Shown in pieces: positions 36,059 through 47,592 of a stretch of DNA of 64,000 nt. The notes beneath the pieces were generated by a model. That model did no database searches. It was not told where the DNA came from and saw nothing but the letters and a program-made list of their open reading frames with translations. A program made the translations under genes and the position numbers. Location: the NCBI RefSeq assembly GCF_022682495.2, contig NC_071392.1, positions 134,860,818-134,924,817 on the forward strand. The letters are read 5' to 3'. Source of the DNA: Desmodus rotundus (Eukaryota > Chordata > Mammalia > Chiroptera > Phyllostomidae). Within the stretch, counting starts at the first letter, position 1; every line of letters starts with the position of its first letter.

Positions 36059-39035
36059 ATCAAGTAAAAAGAGCTTAATATCAGCTAAGACTGGGTAATC
36101 TCAATTGATTCAGTTCTTTACTACCTCTACTTTTCTTTCTGGGGTTGTGTTTAAATTCCAGGAAACTTACCTAGTATCAATTACTAGGGACAGGAGATAA
36201 GGACCTGGCCCATGGCATGCACTTGTCTACTGTATTGGCTGGGAAGCCTCATGCCTGTTTGTGCCTTCACTGGTTAGTATCCCTTCTTTCAGCATCCAGC
36301 AATATGTCAATGGCCTCCCATCTGAACTTTAGCCATCTTGTCACAGGAGTTCATCTCTGTTCTAGCTTTCTTGCTTTTACTTCGGGCTTCTTCAAGTTCA
36401 TAACTGCCACTTAGCTTCCATGTGTCCTCAATCACATGGAGGAAAAAATCACCTTTGTCAGGACCACGGGGTTGCTTGGAGGCTTTGTGAAGGTTTCTAC
36501 TTACACATCTATCTAAGCCCCATTTGGTTCTTTTTTAATCCTGCTGATTTTATATCATGCCATGGAAGTCAGGAGAACTCTGAATGTTGTCCCATTCAGG
36601 AGTAAAACCTAGACAAAGCAAATCTCTGTTCTTCTACCTCTTTTGACCTCTCTTCCCAGACACCAGCAAGTTCTCCTTAGTATTGTAGGCAGGAAAAATA
36701 AATGCTTCCTCTCCCTCTAAGAGCAACACTAAGACACTAGCAGATGAAGGTTAGGATAAAATCCTCAGCTTCCTTGAAGCCTCTCAGTGGGACAACTGAA
36801 TTAATTTCTACTCATTCTGAGATGTGCTCTGTGCCAGTAGGCTGAAAGCACATATGCTTACAGCAGCATCATACTGACTAACACCCCCTGTGTTGGTGTT
36901 TTCTTTTTCCTTGCCTTGCTTCCCAATCCTCCCACTTCAGATTCTCAGAATCACTTCTCAAATCTACTTGTGTCCAAGTCCTTGTTTCAGGGATGCTTTT
37001 TGGACTACCCAACCTAAGGCACACCGTCATCCACATTTGTATCTTGAAAACACATGCAGCCCATTCTCCCTGTTTGCTTTTTAGAATGTGAATTTGGGTT
37101 TGTACCTTAGGGAATGATATAGTAGAAATAGATCTCACTTATGCTGAACTGAAAAACTAAACTATGTGTTTGCTTCAGTAAAATGTTCTCTATCATGGCA
37201 ACAAAACTGTTGAACACTTAAAAGAAAGTTTGTTGGCATTGTAAGATATTCTTCCTAATGGCTGAGGGGTGAGATGTTGTGGGAGGCTGGTGAGGCAACA
37301 AGATGGATGGGGTATGTGTGTAAGAGTATTTCATAGTGGAAATTTAAGAGGACATTTTAGACCTAGAGTTAAATTTGAAAAGGTAAGAAGGTGAAAAGTC
37401 AGGCTTTCCAGTTTGGAAGCCTGATGGTCTAACTCAATGAGTGAGCCAGCCATAAAGACCAAGAAAAATTGCAGAAGCCCACAACTTCCTGTTTCATATA
37501 ACCCAAACTTTTAGGGACAGGTAGGCTCTGGGAAAGAATGTGATGCCTAAAGTACCAACCTTCTCCAATCCAGGGTCTGAGATCATCTATCCTACAGGGC
37601 AGCCCTCCTCCATGGTTCTTCCATTGTTTACCTTGAGGGCAGCAGAAGAATTTTGTTTTTTCCCATCTGGGAAGCTGGTGCAGGGAGAAGGAGACAGAGC
37701 ATACTTGCCATGGTCAATAAGAAGTCTCCCTGAAGATGGAAAGCACTGGTACCCTTGCCACCCACATGGGCTTGATTCAATTTGCCACACAGATGCAAGG
37801 CCAATAATTCACCATGAAGTCAGCAGAGCAGAGAAAATATTTACCTAAAGACTAGCAGATTAAGCTCCTTTGGATTTCCAATGTGGCAGGCCTGACAACC
37901 TGCCAGCGTCTAAACACCTCAGGCCATACAAGGAAAGACAGAGCTCAAGCATGTGTGTGTGTATGATGATGGCTGCCATTTCCCACACAAAGCCAATTTT
38001 CCTGGATGAGGCCTTTCCTTCTATTCCTGATCACACAACCACGTGGAAGTGAAATATGGTAGTTTGTATCCTAACTGACACTTACTGGCATGGTGGCAAT
38101 TAGTGGGGCCTTTACAAGTTTCTTCTTCACAGAAGGGTGCTGCAGATTGAGTCATCTGCTGAACTCACATTCCATTGTTTGGTGATGTTGGAAGAGTCGA
38201 TCAGCATTTCTAACTGGTAACTTTTAGTGCAGAGAACAATGTTTCTCCATTTTTGAGGCACCACAATCTCAAGCAACTCTGGTGAATGTGAATTTTTTAA
38301 AGGATCCTTTTTTAAGTTGGAAAACTTTGCATGGTTATTTTAGTATGTAATATTTCAAACTTCTTGTCATAAAACAGGAGTTGCATTGTGTTGTTTTGTG
38401 ACTTTCTGTCCTTTGCACCTGACCTGTGGCTCTTATATTTCCTCAGTGTGAGAAGCAAAGAACAATGTACTGGACCCAGGACAGAAATTGGGGGCATTTT
38501 ATCTGGTTCTGTGAGCCAGTGACCTTGTAAACTTGAGTAACTTATTATGGTCTATTACCTTCCTTTTCTCCATCTCCCAAAAGGTGGGGTGGAATGTGGA
38601 TGGGACAGTATTTGAATGATGAGTTGTAAAATTTCTTTGGCACTTAACATTTGAAGATTCGTTCTATGATTTTAGATTCTCTGCTCATGTTTTCTAACCA
38701 TGTTCTCATGTTTAATTAAATTGAACATATATTGACTATTGGAAATGAATCTACAAAACATATGTAAAGAGTAAGAAATCTTAATGTGGATGCTGTCATT
38801 AGACAAATGATAACCAAGGGGCTGGCCCTGAAAAAGTTGACAAACCTGGGCAGCCCAAAGGGAAATAGTAACTTAGAACAATTCATAAGATTGCTGAAAA
38901 ACTGACGAGAGGAAGGCTTTCAGTGGGGCCAGCTACAAGTGTGTATATTTTAGTAGTTGGGAGATAGAGTTGGGAAATTGTAACATTTTTAGTAATTTTA
39001 ATTATGATATATTTTAAAAATACAAAATGTACTAA
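36059..39035. other. Mostly unique sequence, no gene seen
   Basis: Several short open stretches on both strands (for example 36217-36414, 37540-37848) show no recognisable domain or splice context. An LTR-like relic may lie at 36790-37026. Confidence 0.5.
36790..37026 (+). mobile_element. Possible ancient ERVL/MaLR LTR relic
   Basis: 'cccaatcctcccacttcagattctcagaatcac', 'gtccaagtccttgtttcaggg' and 'actacccaacctaaggca' are typical of the 3' part of old mammalian ERVL-MaLR LTRs, as I remember them. Boundaries and family need a search. It is non-coding. Confidence 0.4.
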
Positions 39036-39383
39036 AACATAAACACTTGAGAATAAATTGAAGACATGATTTCATGACACTTTTCCTTCTAGATACTTCA
39101 GGGTACATTTCCAAAGAACCAGGTGCATTCTCTTATAGAGCCACAGTATAATTATCAAAATCAAGAGATCAGCATTGATATATAATAATATCATCCAACC
39201 TATAACCCACACTCAGTTTATGCAAATTGTTCCAACAATTGGCAGTCTCCTGCATAGCAATTTTGGTTTTCCAGTCCAGTTTTTAATCAGGGATGATGCA
39301 GGATATTTAGTTGTTAAGTCTTTACGTTCATTTAATCTTCAAATATTTTTCAATCATTTCCTGTCTTCCTGACTGGTATTTAA

Positions 39384-39919
39384 ACACCAATCCAAAAGAA
39401 CCTGTGCACCCCAATGTTCATAGCAGCACAATTTACAATAGCCAAGTACTGGAAGCAACCGAAGTGCCCATCAGCAAACGAGTGGATCCAAAAACTATGG
39501 TATATTTACACAATGGAATTCTACGCAGCAGAGAGAAAGAAGGAGCTTATACCCTTTGCAACAGCATGGATGAAACTGGAGAGCATTATGCTAAGTGAAA
39601 TAAGCCAGGAGGTGAGGGACAAATACCATATGATCTCACCTTTAATTGGAACATAAGCAATAGAAGAAAAAAGCAAACAAAATATAACCAGAGACATTGA
39701 AGTTAAGAACAATCTAACAATAGCCAGGCGGGGGGAGGGGGGGGTGGGGGGCGGGGACAGTGGGAAGAGGGGATTACAGGAACTACTATAAAGGACACAT
39801 GGACAAAACCAAGGGGGAGGGTGGAGGTGGGGGAGAGAGGTGGGTTCACCTGGGGTGGGGTGGAGGGATGGGGAGAAAAGGCATACAACTGTAATTGAAT
39901 AACAATAAAAATTAAAAAA
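39384..39919 (+). mobile_element. 5'-truncated L1, 3' end (copy K)
   Basis: It starts at 'aaacaccaatccaaaagaacc' in the ORF2 C-terminal region and runs through the last 80 codons of ORF2, which are open to a stop at 39654-39656 ('..HMISPLIGT'). The 3' UTR, with a G-rich stretch at 39728-39755, leads to an A tail at 39905-39922. It sits inside the old L1M relic. Target-site duplications are not evident. Confidence 0.9.
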
Positions 39920-40156
39920 AAAAGTACAGGCCAGTTATTGAGTAGAATGTTCCTTGTTTTAGCTTTATTTTGTTTCTCAGGATTACATTCAGATTATGCA
40001 TTTTAGGCAAAAATACCACATACGGTAACATGCCTCAGTGCATCCAACCCGGAGACCTGTGAAGTTAGTTAGCCCCATTGTGTGAGAAAATCTTTTTGTC
40101 ACATTGTTTCAGTAGTTATTTTTCAAATTTGGTGATCAAATTAAATATGCTATATG

Positions 40157-40365
40157 GGCCCTGGCTGGTGTGACTAGGTGGACTGACCTGGGCCTGTGGA
40201 TTGAAGAGTTGCCAGTTCGATTGCCAATTAGGGCACATGCCTGAGTTGCAGGCCAGGTCCACAGTAGGGGAGGGTGACATGCAACCACACATTGACCTTT
40301 CTCTTATTCTCTTTCTTCCTCCCTTCCCCACTATCTACAATAAATAAATAAATCTTAAAAAAAAG
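40157..40365 (+). mobile_element. tRNA-derived bat SINE (VES-like)
   Basis: Starts 'ggccctggctggtgtgacta', with B-box 'cagttcgattgcc', a 'gcaaccacacattgacctttc' body and a tail of taaataaataaatctt plus A run. Target-site duplications are aaatatgctatatgg (40143-40157) and aaatatgttatgtgg (40366-40380), 13 of 15 matching. It is the most complete SINE in the window. Confidence 0.9.
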
Positions 40366-40576
40366 AAATATGTTATGTGGTTAAGACTTGCTGATTCTTA
40401 GATTATGACTTCACCAGAAAAAACACAGCCTCATTGCAACAGTGCCATCTGCTGAAAAAAAGAACACTTTTGAAATATTTTATTATTTTATTTAATTTTA
40501 TGATTTTATCCATTGTTTAGATTATATATTTTTTATTTTTAAAATTAATTATTTTTTCTGTTATTTTAATAGCTTA

Positions 40577-40812
40577 TTTTTAAAAAATATTTTAGTTGTT
40601 CAATTACAGTTCTCTGCATTTACCTCCAACACTCCTTCCGTACCCCAGCCAAACCCACCTCCCTCCCTTGCTTCCATGCCACCTTGGTTTTGTCAATGTG
40701 TCCTTTATAGTTGTTTCTGGAAATCATTTCCGTCTTCACCCCATTACCCTCTCCACCGTCCCACTCATTATTGTCAGGTTGTTCTTAATTTCAATGCCTC
40801 TGCTTATATATT
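40577..40812 (-). mobile_element. 5'-truncated L1, 3' UTR only (copy L)
   Basis: On the minus strand it is the L1 3' UTR from 'gaaattaagaacaacctgac' to the tail ('attacagttctctgcattt' complement). It ends where the HAL1-like element begins, so the two are tandem in the same direction. Confidence 0.75.
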
Positions 40813-42776
40813 TTTTAAATATATTTATTGATTATGCTATTACAGTTGTCCCATTCCCCCCACCCCCCCCTCACTCCACTCCATCCTGCCCATCTCCTCC
40901 CTCCCACATTCTGCCCCTATAGTTCATGTCCATGGGTCATACTTATAAGTTCTTTGGCTTCTACATTTCCTACACTATTCTTACCCTCCCCCTGTCTATT
41001 TTCCACCTATCATCTATGCTACTTATTCTCTGTACCTTTTCCCCCCTCTCCCCCTCCCATTCCCCTATTGACAACCCTCCATGTGATCTCCATCTCTATG
41101 GTTCTGTTCCTGTTCTAGTTGTTTGCCTAGTTTGCTCTTGATTTTGTTTTAGGTGTGGTCATTAATAACTGTGAGTTTGCTGTCATTTTTACTGTTCATA
41201 TTTTTTATCTTCTTTTTCTTAGGTGACTCCCTTTAACATTTCATATAATAAGGGCTTGGTGGTGATGAACTCCTTTAATTTGACCTTATCTGAGAAGCAC
41301 TTTATCTTCCCTTCCATTCTAAATGATAGCTTTGCTGGATAGAGTAATCTTTGATGTAGGTCCTTACCTTTCATGACTTTGAATATGTCTTTCCAGCTCA
41401 TTCTTGCCTGTAAGGTTTCTCTTGAGAAATCAGCTGATGGTATTATAGGAACTCCTTTGTAGGTAACTCTCTCCTTTCCTCTTGCTGCTTTTAAGATTCT
41501 CTCCTTATCTTTAATCTTGGGTAATTTAATTATGATGTGTCTTGGTGTGTGCTTCCTTGGGTTAAAATTCTTTGGGATTCTCTGAGTTTCCTGTACTTCC
41601 TGGAAGTTTATTTCCTTTGCCAGATTGGGGATGTTATCCTTCATTATTTGTTCAAATAAGTTTTCAATTTTTTGTTCTTCCTCTTCTCCGTCTGGCACCC
41701 CTATAATTCAGATGTTGGAACATTTCAAGATGTCCTGGAGGTTCCTAAGCCTCTCCTCATTTTTTTCAAATTCTTGTTTCTTCATTCTGTTCTGGTTGAT
41801 TGTTTATTTCTTCCTTCTTGTCCAAACCATTGATTTGAGTCCAAGTTTCCTTCCCATCACTCTTGGTTCCATGTGCATTTTCCTTTAATTCACTTTTCAT
41901 AGCCTTTACTCTTTCCTCTATTTTGCAACCATACACAACCATTTCTGTGAGCATCCTGATTACCAGTGTTTTGAGCTGTGCATCTGATACATTAACTATC
42001 TCTTCATCACTTACTTGTATTTTTTTCTGGACCTTTGATCTATTATTTCATTTTGGGCCATTTTTTTTTGGTATCAGCACTCCTATTATGTAGTAAAGGG
42101 TGGAGTCTTAGGTATTTGCCAGGGTGGGGCAACCTACTTGGCTGCCTAGTGGCATTGTATGTGGGGGTAGGGCCCTAAAAAGAACAATGCCACTTGCTGG
42201 GCTCTCAGCTGGCTTTTAGTCACTTCCCTTGCTACCCACAAACAAATTGGGCTCTTCTGGTGCTGATTCCTAGGTGGGTGGCTTTTTCTAAATTCCAAGA
42301 CCCTGTAGGTCTCTCCAATGAACTCTGTTGTTAGGCTGGGAGTTTCTCAGCCTTAACCCCCACGACATTTTTCAGTCAGAGGTTTTGAGGCTTTATTTCC
42401 CCAAGCTGGAAGCCTTCATGTGTGGTGTGTCTCTCTCCACATTTGTTTCTCCTAGTTTATCCACATGAAAATGTGGGACCTCCACATCTGCCAGCTGCCT
42501 CCTCACCTGATCTGGGAGCCACCAGCTCCCCCACCCAGGTCTTCCAGCCACTACCTTGCTGCATCCTTTCCGTATCAGCTGCCCATCTCCACCTCTCCTA
42601 CCAGTCTGGATGAATGTTTCTTCTTTAACTCCTTGGTCGTCAAACTTCCATACAGTTCAATTTTCTGGCAGTGCTGGTTGTTTTTTTTTTTTGTTTGTTT
42701 ATGAATTTGTTCTTGTCCTTCTTTTGGTTGTGCAAGAAGCCACAGTATATCTACTTATGCCTCCATCTTGACTGGA
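40813..42776 (-). mobile_element. HAL1-like ORF1-only LINE, complete (element M)
   Basis: On the minus strand it begins near 42776 ('agtcaagatggaggcataag'), followed by a ~0.7-kb 5' UTR, ORF1 (42061-41219) and directly a ~400-base 3' UTR ending 'gcataatcaataaatatattt' at 40813. There is no trace of ORF2. It is alignable over its whole length with 21631-23516 and 47593-49490 and is the best reference for the family in this window. Target-site duplications were not identified. Confidence 0.82.
41219..42061 (-). pseudogene. HAL1 ORF1 with frameshift and the shared stop
   Basis: The start ATG is at 42061. A coiled-coil region follows (MLTEMVVYGCKIEERVKAMK). An extra base near 41768 shifts the frame at 'EETRI'. 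The homologous stop TGA lies at 41708-41710, three codons before 'VPDGEEEE'. From there the frame is open for 159 codons through the RRM-type 'PRHIIIKLPKIKDKERIL' and the C-terminal domain (LLYPAKLSFRMEGKI) to 41219. It is related to L1 ORF1 but clearly a separate branch. Not functional as a whole. Confidence 0.8.
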
Positions 42777-43694
42777 AGTTGTAACATTTCTTAAAGTGTG
42801 GAAGAACATGAGATCTTTTGATGATATTCAAATTTTAACCAAGTCACTTTTCCCTTGCCATTGGCCTTTTTTTTTTTTTTTTTTTTTTTTACTGTCAAGA
42901 GCCCCAAATCAGTCTGAAAATGGAGGAGAGGAGGGAAAGAGGGTAAGGTGATTTTGATCCTACATTTAAGAGCTGTAACAGTTAACAGTGTAATTTGAAT
43001 GCTGAAAAAAAAGAATATGTGATGTGATCATCTCAGTCTTCACAATTATATCTGGTATTTAGATGAATGGAGGTATCAGTTGACTCCTTAATCCCAGCTG
43101 AGATTCCAGGCACTGCCCTTAACTGTGAACAAACCCAAATGAGAATGCATTGCACAAGAGTGAGCAAAATGAGTAGAACCCGAGTGTTGTGCCACACAAA
43201 GAAGGAATAGGAACTTGGGAAACATTGGACTTGGGAAAGAGCTAGGATAAAGGGGGCCAGGATGATGTGTACAACTATTTATAGATCTGATATGAAGAAT
43301 GTTCCAAACTTAGATCTCTTTGACTCAAGAATTAGAATTAGTACTTGTGAATTAAAGTTTCAAGAGAGATGGAAATGCTTTTATTCCTCTCACTTTATTA
43401 AGGAAAATAAAACAAATTTCTAGCAGTTGAAAGTGTCCAAGGATGATTTGGGATACTTTAGGAAGTATAGTTCCAGGAAATGTATGTGTGAACCGATTAT
43501 ATGATCCATTGAAACTGAGATCCTATAATTTAAAGATGACTTTAGCATTTAATCCATGACATGATCCAATCAATCCATGTTGAACTTTCTAATTTTTAAA
43601 TTAAAAAAATAAGTAAATAAAAAATTCATTAGATTCCTTCATCCAAACCCATGCCTAGTGTCATACAATTGACTTTTGATTTATTTGTCCTAAA
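42777..43694. other. Unique sequence, no gene seen
   Basis: Contains a run of about 24 T at 42867-42890. No exon or recognised repeat. Confidence 0.5.
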
Positions 43695-43985
43695 AAATAC
43701 CATATCATCTCACTTTTGACTGGAACATAATCAACAAAAGAAAAAAGTAAGCAAAATATAACCAGAGACATTGAAATTAAGAACAATCTGACAGTAACCA
43801 GAGGGGAGGTAAGAGGGGGTAATTGGGGGAAGGGTTTTCAGGAACTACTATAAAGGACACATGGACAAAACCAAGGGGGAGGATGGAAGCAAGGGAGGTA
43901 GGTGGGTTTGGCTGGGGTGGAGGAGAGTGGTAGGAGGAAAATGCAGAGAACTATAATCGAGTAACAATAAAATAATATAAAAATT
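43695..43985 (+). mobile_element. Short 5'-truncated L1, 3' end (copy N)
   Basis: It begins at 'aaataccatatcatctcac', the last codons of ORF2, and covers the 3' UTR to 'gagtaacaataaaat'. Typical L1 3' end of about 290 bases. Confidence 0.85.
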
Positions 43986-46735
43986 ATATTAACACATAAG
44001 AAAACATATTTGTAAACAAAAATTTTTGCAAAAAGAATTTGGGACTGAGTAAGCACTATAGGTCTACTAAATGCTTAAACTTAATTATTGTGTGAGCAAG
44101 TTTAATTACTCTTAGAAAATCCTCTATATTCATAAATTATTTAGGGTTCACTAAGCTTGGTTCTCTGATTTATCACTTTGTAGCACATGGAAAAATCCAC
44201 AAAGAGAGAAAATAATTTGTTTCTGAACATTTGGGGGATGATATTAGGTTATGTAGTATAAAACTGTTATTTGACTAGTTTAATTAACATTTTATTTAAA
44301 AATGGAAGATTCACATGCTGTTGTGAGAATTAATACAGAAAAAGCCTATATACCCTTTACTTATTTTTTCCTGGTGGTGACATCTTGCAAACAGTGTTTT
44401 ATATGGTTCAACCTAATATATTTTAGATGGATGCCATACAACAAAAGTTTGGCTGAATTAGGTTATATGACTATATCCTAAGTTCATTAAGTGTTGAAGT
44501 AACTTAAAGGACAATGAAGCATGGGCCAATACAGTATTAATGCATGTGGGTTTAAAATGTGGGAGAGGAGAGGTTTCAAGGAAGACTCTAGCATCAGGAA
44601 AGCAAGACTGATGGTTGGATGATTTAAAATGATGTGGAGGGATGAGGAATTTGAGCATTGGGAAGTAGACATAGGGACCTTGGAAGGAGACTCAGAACAG
44701 TGATACAAACATAACTCAAAGGCCAGAGAAAGCAAGGAGGCTGAGAAAGCAGAGGCAGCCTGGGGTGGTACCAAGTTAGAATGAGTGTTCAGTCTTGAGA
44801 CTGAGAGGAAGATGCTAACTGACAGATAGAAACTAATGATGCAAGAGAAGCTAAGCTGAGGGGATCAATAGGAGATTCACCCAGGAAGGAGAATAAAACT
44901 CATTTTCCTCCCCAAAGGAAGAGAGGAGAATGGGTTAAGATGATTTCACATTTAAATGTAAATAGGTGACAGTATGATGTAAAATTTACTAATTTTCAAA
45001 TATTTTAAAAGTAGTGCTACCCTTTGCCTTAATCTACATAATATCTGAAATACAAAGATGGGATCATGGATGGTCTTGTTGAAATGAGGGTAAGGTTCAC
45101 CTTTAGCCAGTCCTGCCTGCCTGAAAGTGGCCCCAGTGTTCACCTTTGAAAGCCTGGAGGTTTCACAAATGCATTAGAAAACTAGTGGAATCCATGATGG
45201 AATAAAATGGATAAAATATTCCAACTCTTTAAGTCCCAGTTTTATTAGGCTACATATTTAATTTTCACAGCATTTTGTTGTTTGATAAATAAACTACAAG
45301 ACTGCAAATGTTTTATTATTTTTTTCTTGATTTCCAAGAGACAAAAAGCCACAATGGGAACTGTAATGGGTGAATTGATCATGGGAACATAATTGTGGCA
45401 GGTTTTGTTCTATCAGTTCAGAATGAGAATAATCTAGCCCCTAGAAAATACCCACAAGGGCTCAGTTGGTTGTGAACACATCTTGAGCCAAAAATGTGAT
45501 GAGCTGCTCAACCCAAATGTACTTTTAGCCTGGATTAGTAAAGACATAATCATATTCAGCTCTAGAAATATGACTGGTCCACTGTATGGGATGGCTGACC
45601 ACATGTAGAGTAGTACCTTTGTTGTGAGCCTCATATTTATGAAGGACAGAGACAAAGTAAAAGAATGTGCAAATTAAGGGGAATAGAGCAGAAATGGCTA
45701 CCAAGTCAATTTGCTATAAATATTCATTTAAGGAAAAAAAGAGGGAGAGGCAGAATAAAAGGAGGAAAAAGGAGGCCTGAAGATATAGAAGGAATGAGGA
45801 AAGCACTTAAAGTGACGACATGTGGTTAGAATTTTAGAGATCTTTTTCCAGAAATGTAGATGAATAGGCTTAAAAGAAGATAAGTGAATTTGTGAAAGAG
45901 GGTAAGAATTTGGAGGGGAGAAGCAGCATACCTGGCTTGTGATGGACCCACCACTAAAATGCCATGGAAGTACAACCCATAATTTGTGGTTGTCAAGATT
46001 TAAAGCTTTAGCTCCTACCATTACCCCAGATGCTTAAGTAAGAATTCCAGTACTCTGAATTCTAGTTCTGTATCCCAAAACTCGATTCCCTTGTATGTTA
46101 TGCACATGTAAGAGTTCCAACATAAATATTTATAGGGCAAAGGATCTCAAAAAATACAATCTATGTTTTCCAAATGATATTCTCCAGAACCAACCAACCC
46201 CATCGCATCCCTCCTTCCCCTGCCTCCCCCTCCCTCTCTTCTCTTCCTTCCTTCTTTTCTTCCTTTTCCCTTGTATACCTCCTCCCCTCCATCTCTCCCT
46301 TCTTTCTCACCTGTTTCCTTTCCTGCTTCCAACACATGCTTAGCACCACCATCTTCCATACAATTCGCCTATAATTCTGAACAAAATGAGTCCTTGCCCT
46401 CATGGAGCTCGAGCAAATGAGGGAGACAGACAATGGTCAAACAATTGTCACTTTCATAAATAGTAAATTATGTTTCCTTTATCACTATGGAGGTTAAACA
46501 TTTAATCTCACATCTATAGTAAATGCAATACTCATGTACTTTTAATCCTCTACTCCCTATTACTTAGTGAAAGAATTTGATCTATTTATTTTCAAGTTTA
46601 AAACTCAGTACAGTCTAGGAATTTCTCTGTCTAATTCAGTAGTGTAGACTTGTTCATTCTTGTTCAAAATTCTCTTTATTTCAAGTTCAGCCTCTTCCTC
46701 TTCTTTGTTGGAGTGGTATCTAAGATTCTAAGGGG
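43986..46735. other. Unique sequence, no gene seen
   Basis: Contains a pyrimidine-rich block at about 46195-46325 and an old-repeat-like scrap at 46370-46440 ('gagtccttgccctcatggagctc'). The ORFs there follow the low-complexity sequence. Confidence 0.5.
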
Positions 46736-46750
46736 TTATACACACTATAG

Positions 46751-46964
46751 GAGGGGTATCAAACTCATTTTCACTGGGGGTCACATCAACCTTGTGGTTA
46801 CCTTCAAAGGGCTGAATGTAACTTTAAGACTGTATAACTGTAACTACTCCTTAAGTAGGGACAAGGAGCTCCTCTCTGCTGCCAGTAGAAACAATGTCCT
46901 GAACCTGATAAAACAAGGTGGAGGGCTGGATTCAGCCTGCAGGCCTTGTGTTTGCCACCTGTGT
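46751..46964 (+). mobile_element. hAT-like non-autonomous DNA transposon relic
   Basis: It starts 'gaggggtatcaaactcattt' and ends 'gtgtttgccacctgtg'. The ends are imperfect inverted repeats of the remembered hAT terminus 'caggggtgtcaaactca'. Flanking octamers cactatag (46743-46750) and tacaataa (46965-46972) match at 5 of 8 positions, fitting a decayed 8-bp hAT duplication. It is only ~214 bases long and encodes nothing. Confidence 0.6.
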
Positions 46965-46972
46965 ACAATAAC

Positions 46973-47577
46973 CTCGGGACTGGTAGGGGTGGTGAAGGAT
47001 GCAGAGTCTAGAAATGTGCCGGGGTCAGGTTAAGCTCTGTGAAGAAACAAGTCACCTCACCAACTCCATAAGTGAAGTTCTGGTTCCTACAACCTGGGTT
47101 TTCCCACTTCCATGTCCATCTCTATGTGCTTTTTAGATTGGTACCAGTTGTTCTTCTAATTCCCTGAAATTCTCAAAGATGCCCACTTGAACTTATATAT
47201 AGATTTAATTGTTCTTTAATTCACTGAACTCAGAATATATGTATTAATTTGTCCCTTTTCCTTTCATTTGACTATCCCTTCTAAATTCTTAGGTTCCATT
47301 GTTATGTCATTTGACTTCCTTCTTCAAAAAATACTTCAGGCTATAAATTTTATTCTGAGTACAATATTTACCAGATGGCATGGATTGGAGTCTATTGTTA
47401 TCCACCATTATTATTTATGAGATTATAATTTTTAATTTCTTTTTTGACCTTTGTATTAATTCAGATATTTTCTTTTTCAATTTCCAAAAAGTTAGATTTT
47501 GTTATCATTAATGTTTGCATTGATGTCAGTGTTGGTTGCATTTATAAACATGTGCCTGTAATGAAAATTCTACTTTT
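46973..47577. other. Unique sequence, no gene seen
   Basis: AT-rich flank of the HAL1 insertion with no supported feature. Confidence 0.5.
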
Positions 47578-47592
47578 AAGAATACAGTAAGA

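Larger units (their letters stand above)
39036..40445. mobile_element. Ancient L1M-type relic, split by two later insertions
   Basis: 39036-39383 ('ccacagtataattatcaaaatcaagag', 'gttccaacaattggcag'), 39925-40156 ('agtacaggccagttattgagtagaatgt', 'attcagattatgcattttagg') and 40366-40445 read as consecutive parts of one old L1-family 3' region. They are interrupted by a young L1 (39384-39919) and a SINE (40157-40365). The continuity across both insertions is the main evidence. Orientation was not determined. Confidence 0.6.

Noticed and set aside
37540..37848. Possible small host gene of 102 codons
   Set aside because: No domain, no homology I recognise, no supporting splice or polyadenylation context, and open frames also on the other strand.
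46147..46433. Purine/pyrimidine-rich frames on both strands (70-90 codons)
   Set aside because: Low-complexity CCTT-rich DNA. Nothing suggests coding.
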